A DNA stretch of 39,001 nt from Planctomycetota bacterium (GTDB taxonomy: Bacteria; Planctomycetota; Phycisphaerae; Sedimentisphaerales; Anaerobacaceae): contig JADFMM010000023.1 in assembly GCA_022563885.1 (NCBI GenBank), positions 1 through 39,001 of the forward strand. Reading direction: 5' to 3'. The first letter of the stretch is position 1, and each line of letters starts with the position of its first letter. A program made the position numbers and the translations under genes. Below are positions 8,065 through 16,311 of this stretch, one piece after another. Under the pieces are notes generated by a model. That model was not told the DNA's origin, made no database searches, and saw only the letters and a program-made list of their open reading frames with translations.

Positions 8065-9373
8065 CCGGCCCTGCCATCGTCCCGAGCATGCAGTCGTCCC
8101 GCCTTTCGACGAGGTTGACGGGATGGAACCCATTCTGGAGATTCTCGGCTCGCTGGACTTCCACCCGCACGTAGTTGTCGGTGAGTCCCGTCCAACAAGG
8201 ACCCCGCCGCTGCTCAAAGAGCACGGCTTGCCGCGTGCCCACCAGCGTCTCATAGAAGAGCCGTCGTTTGCGTCGGCTGAGTTCCCGTAACACCCTACTC
8301 CTCCGCTGAATCGTCTCCTTAGGTACATCTGACGCCCTCGACCTGCCACTCTTGGCCATGCGCCGTGGGGAATAACTGAAGACGTGGAAATAGTGAATGG
8401 GAAGCTCACGAAGGAGCCTGGCAGTTTCCTCGAAATGTTCGTCGCTTTCGCCGGGAAAGCCGACGATGACGTCGGTCCCGATGCAGATCTGGGGCACGGC
8501 ATCGTGAAAACCTCGAACGCACTCAGCAAATTCCTCCACGCAATAGAGCCGGGCCATCGCCCCGAGGATTTCGTCGCTGCCGCTCTGCAGGGGAAGGTGG
8601 AGGTGCCGGCAGAGCTTGCTTTCGTTGCTGGCCATCCTGTCCTTCAGTTCACCAGGGAGGGTGGTGGGCTCGATGGAGGAGATGCGAATTCGGTCTAGGC
8701 CTTCCAGCCCTTCCAAGTCGGCGACGAGATCGACGATAGAGCGATTTCCGGATCGATAGGTGCCCACGTTGATGCCGGTCAGCACGATTTCTCGGTGCCC
8801 CGCAGCCACCAGCATCCGGGCCTCCCGCAGCGTATCGTCATACACGCGGCTGCGGGCACGACCTCGGGCATAGGGAATCTCGCAGAAAGAGCAAAAGAAA
8901 TCACAACCGTCTTGAATCTTCAGGTTGGCCCGCGTGTGCGAACGATCGATGCTGGCTGTGGACTGCGTGAAAGGCGCGCGGCCAATGGTGGGCGTGATCA
9001 CCTGAGGGACGTCGGGGTCGGGGTGCTCCCTGAAGATATCGACGAGATCCATCTTGCGGGCATTGCCGACGACCCAGCTGACGTTGGGCAAGGTCGTCAA
9101 CGCCGCCTTCTGTATCTGCGCCTGGCATCCAACGAGCGCGATGCGGGAGGCCGGATTCAAGCGCCGGACCCGGTTCACCAGACGCCGCGTATCGGTGTCA
9201 CCATTTTCCGTGACCGTGCAGGTATTGATCACGACAATGTCCGCGGGGGACTTCGCGTCCACAATGTCATATCCGTCGGCCTCCAAGGCATTTTGAATGG
9301 AGGCCGTCTCCGACTGGTTGAGACGGCATCCCAGCGTGTGGAATGATACCGATTTTTTCATGGGTTTGCTCAT
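8048..9373 (-). CDS. mtaB: tRNA (t6A37) methylthiotransferase, MtaB-type radical SAM enzyme
   Basis: The protein has 441 residues when started at ATG 9373. That ATG overlaps the stop of the upstream gene as ATGA, a classic coupling arrangement. The N-terminal UPF0004 domain has three cluster cysteines, Cys16 (HTLGCRLNQ), Cys52 (NTCTV) and Cys83 (VGCQAQ). The radical SAM motif CDFFCSFC gives Cys157, Cys161 and Cys164. A TRAM-like segment follows residue 370. The HTLGCRLNQSE start is typical of MtaB rather than MiaB or RimO. MtaB adds a methylthio group to t6A37 of tRNAs reading ANN codons. The last few codons, ending RDRQ, come from an inverted-repeat element (see 7990-8064). Confidence 0.92.
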   Translation of the reverse strand: MSKPMKKSVSFHTLGCRLNQSETASIQNALEADGYDIVDAKSPADIVVINTCTVTENGDTDTRRLVNRVRRLNPASRIALVGCQAQIQKAALTTLPNVSWVVGNARKMDLVDIFREHPDPDVPQVITPTIGRAPFTQSTASIDRSHTRANLKIQDGCDFFCSFCEIPYARGRARSRVYDDTLREARMLVAAGHREIVLTGINVGTYRSGNRSIVDLVADLEGLEGLDRIRISSIEPTTLPGELKDRMASNESKLCRHLHLPLQSGSDEILGAMARLYCVEEFAECVRGFHDAVPQICIGTDVIVGFPGESDEHFEETARLLRELPIHYFHVFSYSPRRMAKSGRSRASDVPKETIQRRSRVLRELSRRKRRLFYETLVGTRQAVLFEQRRGPCWTGLTDNYVRVEVQRAENLQNGFHPVNLVERRDDCMLGTMAGPVRDRQ

Positions 9374-10656
9374 AACTTCAGGGAGGCCGCCCCGCTGTTG
9401 TTGCGAATCCACGCGAGTGCCTGATTGAGGCCGGCGACCGTCACCTTTACGCGTGCATCAAAAAGTCGATTGTCTGTCTTTCCTCGCTCGCGGTACGCTT
9501 GAATCAACTGGGCGTTTTCCGCGGCAGAGGGATGGTCCAGACGCTCATCCGTATCTATCTTTTCCGAAAGAGTCTGCGCTGGATCAAACCGGATCTCCTG
9601 TCGACAATAGCTGCCATCGCCCTGCCGAACCGTACAGAGCAGACGGATCAGGCGATGCAGCGAAAACCCGATGGTGCCCTCGATACCCGCCCGCACCACG
9701 ATCGCCGCGGGATAACCGGCCCGTTCGGCGATGGCGGCCATCTTTTCCCCATAGGACGGGTGGAAGGCCGATGTCACGAGGACGTCTGCCCCGACCGGGT
9801 TAATAAACTTCTCGAGTGTGGCCAGGAAGGGCCGCTTGACGGTTTGGTGACGAATCTCCACCCAGCCGTCAATGGCCTGGGAAAGATCCCGCTGATGCAA
9901 GTACCAGCCGAATTCCGGCTGAGGGTCGCCGAGTTCGGTGGAACTCTGAGCGTTTGAGAGCTGCAGCGCCTCTGTCACGTCGAGTAGATTGAAGACCCTT
10001 TTCGGTCCGCTGTTGCGGCCCACCATCGTCACCACACGGTAGCCTGCCGACTTCAATTCACGGGCCAGGAGGGGAGTGATCATGTTGGAGCGGTCCACGC
10101 CATCGAAGGGCTCCGCCAGTTGAACGATGGGATTCCCGGGAGGCGTCGCCTCGCGAAAGGGCGCTTCCAGCGTCTCATTCATGGCCTTCAGCAACCCCTC
10201 GTACTCCTCCGGCGTTTCATAGCGAACGCGCAGGAAACTGGCGACCAATCCCTTGGCGCCGTCACAACTGTCCGGCTGAAAGAGATACTGGCCTAGTCCG
10301 TGGGCCGTAGCGACGTCGAGGGTTTCGCCGGCCAGCAGCCGGCCACACACCCTCCGCACCCAGGGGGGCGCTTCTGGCGCGAGTAACTCTGCCAATCTGC
10401 CCAATCTGGAGAGATCTCTCAAGACACCCGGCTCCAGGGCCTCTTCGAGTCTCATCTCCACTTCCGACACGCCTTTATTGATGAGGCCGGCGAAAAAAGC
10501 GGCCCGCGCCACGGGCGTGACCTTGTCGGCCTTCAACGCGCGCACGATCTCTTCCACCAGGTCCGGACCGAGCGATTGACTCGCCTTCTTGCCGATCCCC
10601 ACCGTTTTAATGCCGCGTTTGATGGCTGGTTCGTCTGCTTTGAAACGAATGGGCAT
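9370..10656 (-). CDS. Divergent anthranilate phosphoribosyltransferase-like (glycosyltransferase family 3) protein
   Basis: The start at ATG 10656 is chosen because GGGAG lies five bases upstream; another ATG four codons earlier has no such site. The 428-residue protein has an N-terminal helical domain (VEEIVRALKADKVTPVARAAFFAGLINKGVS), like the GT3 N-terminal domain, then a family 3 catalytic fold. The usual GTGGDG phosphate loop of TrpD is replaced by EPFDGVDRSN near residue 185, and KHGNR by MVGRNSGPKR. It is therefore probably not a tryptophan-pathway enzyme. It resembles TrpD2/YbiB-type proteins, some of which bind nucleic acid. It is translationally coupled to mtaB, which fits an RNA-related role, but this is inference. 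No other trp gene is nearby. Confidence 0.7.
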   Translation of the reverse strand: MPIRFKADEPAIKRGIKTVGIGKKASQSLGPDLVEEIVRALKADKVTPVARAAFFAGLINKGVSEVEMRLEEALEPGVLRDLSRLGRLAELLAPEAPPWVRRVCGRLLAGETLDVATAHGLGQYLFQPDSCDGAKGLVASFLRVRYETPEEYEGLLKAMNETLEAPFREATPPGNPIVQLAEPFDGVDRSNMITPLLARELKSAGYRVVTMVGRNSGPKRVFNLLDVTEALQLSNAQSSTELGDPQPEFGWYLHQRDLSQAIDGWVEIRHQTVKRPFLATLEKFINPVGADVLVTSAFHPSYGEKMAAIAERAGYPAAIVVRAGIEGTIGFSLHRLIRLLCTVRQGDGSYCRQEIRFDPAQTLSEKIDTDERLDHPSAAENAQLIQAYRERGKTDNRLFDARVKVTVAGLNQALAWIRNNSGAASLKL

Positions 10657-11080
10657 GCCCACTCCCATCTAAAAACTATATCTGATTCCTAACGTAAGGG
10701 ACCGCATGTTAGTCTGGGCGGCAAACCTATGTCAAAACCTTATTCGGGTGGGACGTGGGACCAGGCCCCGAGAGAAAGCATTTGAACTGGGCCGACCGGG
10801 AAGTATTCTTGGCGGAAAAGTTAAGGGCTGCCTAACATTGTGAGTCTGCCATTCAATCCCTCGATTCGTCCGAGGTTTGCTATATTCATATCAGACATTC
10901 ACGACCCGGGCCGCTAAGAGCGTGTGTGAGAAGTCTTTCTGGCTTCACTCGGCTGCAAAGGCCACGGATCTGCGTTGTCAGCGTAATGGGCTCGGTGTTC
11001 GCGCTGCGGACCGAGAAAATCAACTGCCTGCGCTGCAAACCAGTGAATATCACCGAACAGATCCATATCGAGGAGAAAGA
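10657..11080. other. Divergent intergenic region between trpD-like gene and feoB remnant
   Basis: This 424-base gap separates divergent genes and must hold promoters in both directions. It contains two imperfect palindromes, CCTAACGTAAGG at 10688-10699 and GTTAAGGGCTGCCTAAC at 10820-10836. AGGAGAAAGA at 11071-11080 is the ribosome site of the FeoB-like frame. I see no convincing coding potential. Confidence 0.5.
10820..10836. promoter_or_regulatory. Candidate metalloregulator palindrome upstream of feoB remnant
   Basis: GTTAAGGGCTGCCTAAC is an imperfect palindrome with GTTA/TAAC ends. It loosely resembles DtxR/MntR-type boxes of the TTAGGnnnnCCTAA kind. It lies about 245 bases before a FeoB-like start codon, which is the only contextual support. 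It could be chance. Confidence 0.25.
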
Positions 11081-11641
11081 ATGAGCACGCCTGCCATGGG
11101 TGCCGCCCCAACCGGCAGCGCTACCACTGAAAAAACACCCCTGGTGGGGCTGTTCGGCCTGCCCAACGCCAGCAAGACTACCGTCTTCAACGCGCTTACG
11201 GGATCACGCTTTAGAACGGTCCACTATCCCGGAACGACCGTCGAGTACGAGCTAGGGCGCATGACGCTCAAACAAAACGGCGAGGTTCGGGTCTTGGACC
11301 TACCGGGCGTCCCCAATTTTACGGGAAACTCCCCGGACGAAGACCTCACCCTGGACATCCTCTTCGGAGGGTCCGTCCATGGTCGCACCGATGTATACCT
11401 CGCCATTCTGGATGCCTCCCAGATCCACCGCAATCTTCAGATGGTCAAGCGGCTAGTGGACGCCGGCAACCCTGTCATTATCGTTCTCACCATGGTCGAT
11501 CTGCTCGAGGGGCGCAAGAAACTATCACTCCGCCTGAATCGCCGTTCAGGGCCTGCGCCTGATCGGAGTCTCCTAGAACCTGCTGCATCCCAGCCCATGC
11601 TTCGATTACCGGACACAACGGGCCGAAGGCTCTGGTATTAG
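11081..11641 (+). pseudogene. feoB: Truncated FeoB-like G-domain
   Basis: The frame starts at ATG 11081 with a strong AGGAG site and encodes 186 residues. Residues 20-150 clearly match the cytoplasmic GTPase domain of the FeoB ferrous-iron transporter: VGLFGLPNASKTTVFNALTG (G1), YPGTTVEY (G2), LDLPGVPNF (G3). Several features indicate decay. The invariant G1 glycine is Ser (NASKTT instead of NxGKTT), and the G4 Asn is Thr (LTMVD instead of NMxD). The match ends near residue 150, where the frame runs into unrelated sequence. FeoB-like peptides (GLRLIGVS, AVLGIPV) appear in another frame near 11551 and 11825. No transmembrane part follows. A short functional GTPase cannot be excluded, but a remnant is more likely. 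Confidence 0.65.
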
Positions 11642-12053
11642 GACATTCCCAATCACCGCCTACAGAACAGAAACGTCAGGTCACAGGAATTGAATCTTGT
11701 CCATTTCCTGAGGCGATGCTCGCAACCCCTTTGAGGCCGTCATCCCCGGTTCCCATCATCATTCCCGCCGCCCATCTAGAGACAGGGGATCTTATCGGAT
11801 AAGCAGGATTGCCGGCAGTTCTGGGCATTCCCGTGCCATGGCAGACTTCTTGGGCCGGATGTCAGAGTGTCGTCCATTTCTGCTCCACCCTGCTCTGGAG
11901 TCGAGGTGCATTCATGTTTCCTTTTTTATTCTAGGTCTAAGGACCCTCCTTCATACTCCCGATAGACACCGTGCATGCGCTCTTCAGTTGAGGGGGGCTG
12001 GCGCCCTCAGCATCGCGTAGACAGCTGTCTAGAATGTGTGAAAGGTGAAACTG
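11642..12053. other. Intergenic region downstream of the FeoB remnant
   Basis: This 412-base stretch contains no intact gene. A short reading of GCAGTTCTGGGCATTCCCGT near 11816-11835 (AVLGIPV) may be further decayed feoB sequence. The right part should contain the promoter of the histidine kinase; AAGGTG at 12042-12047 is its probable ribosome site. Confidence 0.4.
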
Positions 12054-14033
12054 ATGAGAGACGGAGAGCATAGTGACGGTTTGGCCGTGGCCAAGCTGGA
12101 CGCTACCCTAAAAGATACAACGTGTACTAAACCGATCACTTCCTCTCGTTTTTGGTTAGAGGTTCGCGACGTGATGAGTCAAGACGTCGCTACGGTCTCC
12201 CCTGATCAGACGGTCATTTCAGCGTCAATGATCATGGCAGAGAGGCGCGTCTCTTGTGTCGTCGCTGTAGACAGGACGTTCGTGGTCGGAGTCCTTACTG
12301 AGACAGATCTTCTTAAAAAGATCGTGGTTGCAGGGAAAGATTTCTATGAGAAGCCAGTCGCCACGGTCATGTCAAAATCGGTAGTGAGCGTGTCCGAACA
12401 CGTTTCGGTCCTTAGCGCCAGTCAAACCATGGAGGCCAAGCACATAAAGCGTCTGCCCATCCTTGCGGATGAGAAACTGGTAGGCATCGTGACCCAAACA
12501 GATCTAACGCGGGCTCTGGCTGAATATGGCAGATGGAGGGACGTTTCCGAGATAATGAGTTCAAACCTTTGTACGATGCAGAGCAACGAAAGCGTAGCAG
12601 CAGCAGCCAAAGCCATGGCTTCAAATAATATCTCCTCGATCATCGCCATGCAGGACGAAAAGCCAGTGGGTATACTGACACAGAGGGACTTCTTCACAAA
12701 AATCCTCGCGAAAGGGAAAGATCCGCAGCACACAAAAATTGAAGACGCCATGTCGTCCCCACCGGTCTGTGTTCCACCCAATTATTCGATCCACAGCTCC
12801 AGTAGGACCATGGAGGATTTGAAGATTCGCAGATTGGTTATCATGGACGACGGGAAACTGATTGGCATTGTCACGCAATCAGATATCTTCGCGGCCATAA
12901 GAAGGAAGCTACAGGCTGAAGAAGCAAAGAACCTCCTCTTGTTGGAAAAGTCCCCATGCTGCACTTTCACGACCGACCTAGAGGGTAAAACAACCTATGT
13001 TAATCCTGCCTTTGCTCGTCTTTTTGAGGTCTCCGACCCACAGGATCTTGTTGGCGGGCCTTTTCTCTCAGACCCATTTTGGGTCGATCCAAGCGAGAGA
13101 TCCCTGTTGATGGGTGGATATACAAACTGGAAGTTTGATACCTCGGAATTAGCGCTGAAGAGCGCCAAAGGGAAAAACCTGTACGTATCCGTTTTTTCCA
13201 GCTTTACGACCGATTCACACGGAGTCATCAATGGTAGGCAGGGCATCGTATACGATCTCACCGAACGCACAGAATCCGAAAAACACAATGACGCGCTCAT
13301 CCAACACTTGACAGAATCCAACAGCGAACTCGAAAACTTCGTCTCTAGGATGTCACACGATTTGAAAACACCGATACGCGAGCTTGTGACACTGGCAGAC
13401 TGGATCACAACCGAGTACAGGGACAAATTGGATGAAGAGGGAACAGAGAAACTGGAGTTGCTTCGAAAGCGTGCAAATGGAATAGTCGATAGGGTCGATG
13501 GCATGCTGCATTACTGCCGACTAGGCGGCGACAATGCGGGGTGGGTGGAGGTCGACCTCATGAAGCAGGTAAGCATGGTGATCGACATGCTTGAGGTACC
13601 CAACCACATCGAAATAACGATTGAAGGCCAGTTGCCTGTTCTTCACGCGTTTCCGACGCAGATTAATCAGATTTTTCAGAATCTGTTGAGCAATGCCATT
13701 AAATTCATGGACAAGCCTCGTGGTCGCATCAGCATCCGTTGCAGCGAAGAGGATCGCTTCTGGAAGTTCGAGCTTTCCGACAATGGACCGGGCATCGAAG
13801 AGGGACACTTTGACAGAATCTTCAAGATGTTTCAGACCTTGACCGCAGGCGAAGAGTCTGAGAGCACGGGGATCGGCCTGGCCCTCGCCAAGAAGAGTGT
13901 TGAGGTCCACGGTGGGACCCTCTGGGTTGAATCGGTCTTGGGCCAAGGAAGTGCATTCATATTCACCTTGCCCAAAGAGAGGGAGAAGCTCGGGTCGGTG
14001 AAATCAGATGCACTCGCTATCCCTGTAACCTGA
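12054..14033 (+). CDS. Soluble sensor histidine kinase: four CBS, PAS, HisKA, HATPase
   Basis: I choose ATG 12054 because AAGGTG sits six bases upstream; the frame also offers a GTG three codons earlier. The protein has 659 residues and no transmembrane segment, so it is cytoplasmic. Numbered from the GTG, four CBS motifs occupy about 40-95, 103-158, 166-222 and 232-288 (two Bateman modules). A PAS-like domain follows (about 300-410, TDLEGKTTYVNPAFARLFEV). The HisKA motif is SRMSHDLKTP with His438. The ATPase has its N box (NQIFQNLLSNAIKF, 541-554), G1 (DNGPGIEEGHF) and G2 (STGIGLALAKK). It probably phosphorylates a response regulator in response to adenylate or similar ligands. No response regulator is adjacent, so it is an orphan here. 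Confidence 0.92.
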   Translation: MRDGEHSDGLAVAKLDATLKDTTCTKPITSSRFWLEVRDVMSQDVATVSPDQTVISASMIMAERRVSCVVAVDRTFVVGVLTETDLLKKIVVAGKDFYEKPVATVMSKSVVSVSEHVSVLSASQTMEAKHIKRLPILADEKLVGIVTQTDLTRALAEYGRWRDVSEIMSSNLCTMQSNESVAAAAKAMASNNISSIIAMQDEKPVGILTQRDFFTKILAKGKDPQHTKIEDAMSSPPVCVPPNYSIHSSSRTMEDLKIRRLVIMDDGKLIGIVTQSDIFAAIRRKLQAEEAKNLLLLEKSPCCTFTTDLEGKTTYVNPAFARLFEVSDPQDLVGGPFLSDPFWVDPSERSLLMGGYTNWKFDTSELALKSAKGKNLYVSVFSSFTTDSHGVINGRQGIVYDLTERTESEKHNDALIQHLTESNSELENFVSRMSHDLKTPIRELVTLADWITTEYRDKLDEEGTEKLELLRKRANGIVDRVDGMLHYCRLGGDNAGWVEVDLMKQVSMVIDMLEVPNHIEITIEGQLPVLHAFPTQINQIFQNLLSNAIKFMDKPRGRISIRCSEEDRFWKFELSDNGPGIEEGHFDRIFKMFQTLTAGEESESTGIGLALAKKSVEVHGGTLWVESVLGQGSAFIFTLPKEREKLGSVKSDALAIPVT

Positions 14034-14292
14034 CGGACGGTTCATGTTCAGCAGCCTCGATCTGTAGGAGGTCGGCGACTGGCTTCTCCATGGTCAATGG
14101 CTGAGCGAATTCGACCCGCAAGTACAGATCTCTCCACAGTCCTTCCCGCAAAATGAGCCCGCGCCTAGAACCTCCGCCAAAATCTTGCCAATACGGAAGA
14201 TTTCGTCTATAGTCTTACCTGCGGGGAGGATTGCAGAAATGGTATGGGAAAAGCCTGAGTGTATTGTCGAATCGAGAAGGAGAACCACCGGT
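14034..14292. other. Intergenic region before DUF2237 gene
   Basis: This 259-base gap contains no clear gene. A frame in line with the downstream gene is open from 14185, but it has no family similarity before ATG 14293. AAGGAG at 14277-14282 is the ribosome site for the next gene. Confidence 0.4.
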
Positions 14293-14655
14293 ATGGCAAG
14301 CAATGTCTTGGGGACAGCGCTTCAATCTTGCTGCGCAGAGGACCCGGTCACTGGGTTCTACCGAACGGGAAAGTGCGACACCGGCATTGAAGACAAGGGA
14401 ATGCACGTGGTGTGCGTACAGATGACGGATGCGTTTCTGGAGTTTGCCCGAGACTGTGGCAACGACCTGATCAGTCCTGCCCCTCAATATGGGTTTCCCG
14501 GGTTGAAGGAAGGCAACCGCTGGTGTGTCTGCCTGGGTACGGTAGTCGACGCCATCAAGGCCGGCATCGCTCCCCAGATCGTGCTAGAGGCCACGCATAT
14601 CTCCATGCTGGAGTTCCTCGATCTGGAGGTTCTGCAGGAATACGCGGTGGCCTAG
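14293..14655 (+). CDS. DUF2237 family protein
   Basis: The start at ATG 14293 follows AAGGAG by about ten bases and gives the standard DUF2237 N-terminus (NVLGTALQSCCAEDPVTGFYRTGKCDTG). The protein has 120 residues, the usual family length. Later blocks (HVVCVQMTDAFLEFARDCGNDL, PQYGFPGLKEGNRWCVC, GIAPQIVLEATH) match family consensus by recognition. It is small and soluble with six cysteines. No function is established. It ends ten bases before the convergent stop of the DUF5060 gene. Confidence 0.88.
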   Translation: MASNVLGTALQSCCAEDPVTGFYRTGKCDTGIEDKGMHVVCVQMTDAFLEFARDCGNDLISPAPQYGFPGLKEGNRWCVCLGTVVDAIKAGIAPQIVLEATHISMLEFLDLEVLQEYAVA

Positions 14656-14665
14656 GCCCCAACTG

Positions 14666-16267
14666 CTAGTTGCCCGGGCGATCCCCAAAGAGTCCCACCG
14701 CCAAAACCCAGTCCGAAACGGCCGGCAGGTTGATCGTCTGAGCCTTCGGTTGCAACTCGCCGAGACGAATCTCCGCGTACGCCTTCTTCGTGTCAACCGC
14801 CACCCCAGCCTGTGGGCCGGCCATGCTCGAAAGGTCCACATGAATCGCTTTCGCGCTCTCCCGGTAGAGAACTAGGCTTCGGGCGCTTCGACTCAAGAGA
14901 ACACGGGTATCGCTATCGGCACTCAGGTGATTAGCCGGCACCATGTCCGCCAGGAATCGTCCCTTTTCGTGGAAGAAGACTGAGTAAGTCTTGATCTGTG
15001 CTCTATGGGTGTAGATGCCACCTGGACTCTGATCGGGGTGGATGCCCCAAATGTTGGCCACGCCGCCGGCCAAGGTCGAGTGATAGAGGCCGCGGCGGGT
15101 AAGGGCTTCGCTGTAATCCTTCTTGGGATACTTTTTCGCGCGTATGCGGAAACGATCTTCCGACATCACCGGCTGACCGGGCGTCGCATTCAACGCAGCG
15201 ACGTAAACCTCGTAAGTGGGTCTATGGTGTTCGTAGCCGCTGTAGTCCAATCCCCGATTCCATGCCGCATCACGCGTGTGATCGATGCCGTGGTTGGGTC
15301 CCACCGGTCGGCCACCCAGAAAGTGGTGCCACCCGAAATGGCCGTGCATCGCGTCCCGCCAGGTCCTCACCTGACTGGCCGTCACCCATTCGTCCAGGTC
15401 GAAACCATAACCCATGCTCCAACCCGGTAGGGGTCCAAGTCTCGCGGCGATGTAACGCTGCAAACGCCCGTCGACCACGCCACCCATCCCGCCGGTCAGG
15501 CTTTTGGGCGTTTGTGACCGTTGGTGGTCACCCCATGGCCAGATGTGCAGCAAACCACCGGCCGCATGGGTCCGAGTGATCAACAATTCCAAGGCTTCAA
15601 AGGTGAGGGGGTCCGGATCCGTCATCCTCGACTCCACGCGATCGCTTTCGGCGTCGAGATCAAACCATCGTCCGCCAACCACGGGAAGGTGGAACCCGCT
15701 GAAACCGTGCCCCACGATAAACTGTTCGATCTTGCGGTCCACCAGAGCCGGTTTGTTGTAGAAGGCCCGAGGGCTGCTGTCGCCCACGATGGTGTCCCAC
15801 ATCACCAACTGCGGGACGAAGACGTTTTCCGTTCCCTCCCAGCCCCATTTGTTGCCAAACCTCTTGAGAAAGCCATGCGCGTCGGGCCGAGGATTGGGCA
15901 CGACCCTCACTCGACCGGTGTGCCCGGCCAGGTCGTCATCGTCGCTGGAGGTGACGAACGACCATGTTCCCGTTCTCGTGGCGGTGAACCGGAAGGCCCA
16001 GGTGTTCCCGCCCGAAAAAAACATCCCCGTTCGAACGGTGTCACCGCTGGAGGCGTGCGTGAATTCGACCATCGCACGGACGTCGAAGGCATTGCCGCTC
16101 CATGTCGAATTATCGACAGTCCATTCAATGTGAGGGGACCACTGGACGCCTTGTACCGTGCCAAGATCTGCTGACGTGGACGGGGACAGCACGCACGCCA
16201 CAATCAACAGAGACAGGCTGCTCCCAACCCCGACCCCCTGACAGCGGAAATCACCAAGCTTCGCCAT
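14666..16267 (-). CDS. Secreted DUF5060-type putative glycoside hydrolase
   Basis: The 533-residue protein has a signal peptide (residues about 1-33, hydrophobic SSLSLLIVACVLSPSTSA). An Ig-like DUF5060 domain follows at about 40-130 (VQWSPHIEWTVDNSTWSGNAFDVRAMVEF, TWAFRFTATRTGTWSFVTSSDD). The rest looks like an apiosidase-like TIM barrel: HGFLKRFGNKW, HGFSGFHLPVVGGRWFD, LLHIWPWGDHQRS, SMGYGFDLDEWV and QPVMSEDRFR, with acidic residues suitable for catalysis. A small C-terminal beta domain ends the protein. The substrate is unknown. The gene is 44 bases after the FG-GAP gene, so the two are probably co-transcribed. Such proteins are common in Planctomycetes; the host assignment is inference. 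Confidence 0.75.
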   Translation of the reverse strand: MAKLGDFRCQGVGVGSSLSLLIVACVLSPSTSADLGTVQGVQWSPHIEWTVDNSTWSGNAFDVRAMVEFTHASSGDTVRTGMFFSGGNTWAFRFTATRTGTWSFVTSSDDDDLAGHTGRVRVVPNPRPDAHGFLKRFGNKWGWEGTENVFVPQLVMWDTIVGDSSPRAFYNKPALVDRKIEQFIVGHGFSGFHLPVVGGRWFDLDAESDRVESRMTDPDPLTFEALELLITRTHAAGGLLHIWPWGDHQRSQTPKSLTGGMGGVVDGRLQRYIAARLGPLPGWSMGYGFDLDEWVTASQVRTWRDAMHGHFGWHHFLGGRPVGPNHGIDHTRDAAWNRGLDYSGYEHHRPTYEVYVAALNATPGQPVMSEDRFRIRAKKYPKKDYSEALTRRGLYHSTLAGGVANIWGIHPDQSPGGIYTHRAQIKTYSVFFHEKGRFLADMVPANHLSADSDTRVLLSRSARSLVLYRESAKAIHVDLSSMAGPQAGVAVDTKKAYAEIRLGELQPKAQTINLPAVSDWVLAVGLFGDRPGN

Positions 16268-16311
16268 GCATTGACCCGCTCATCTGTGATTCACTTCCGA
16301 CAACCTTTCTA

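Noticed and set aside
14185-14292. 36-codon N-terminal extension of the DUF2237 protein
   Set aside because: It has no similarity to the family, and AAGGAG supports ATG 14293.
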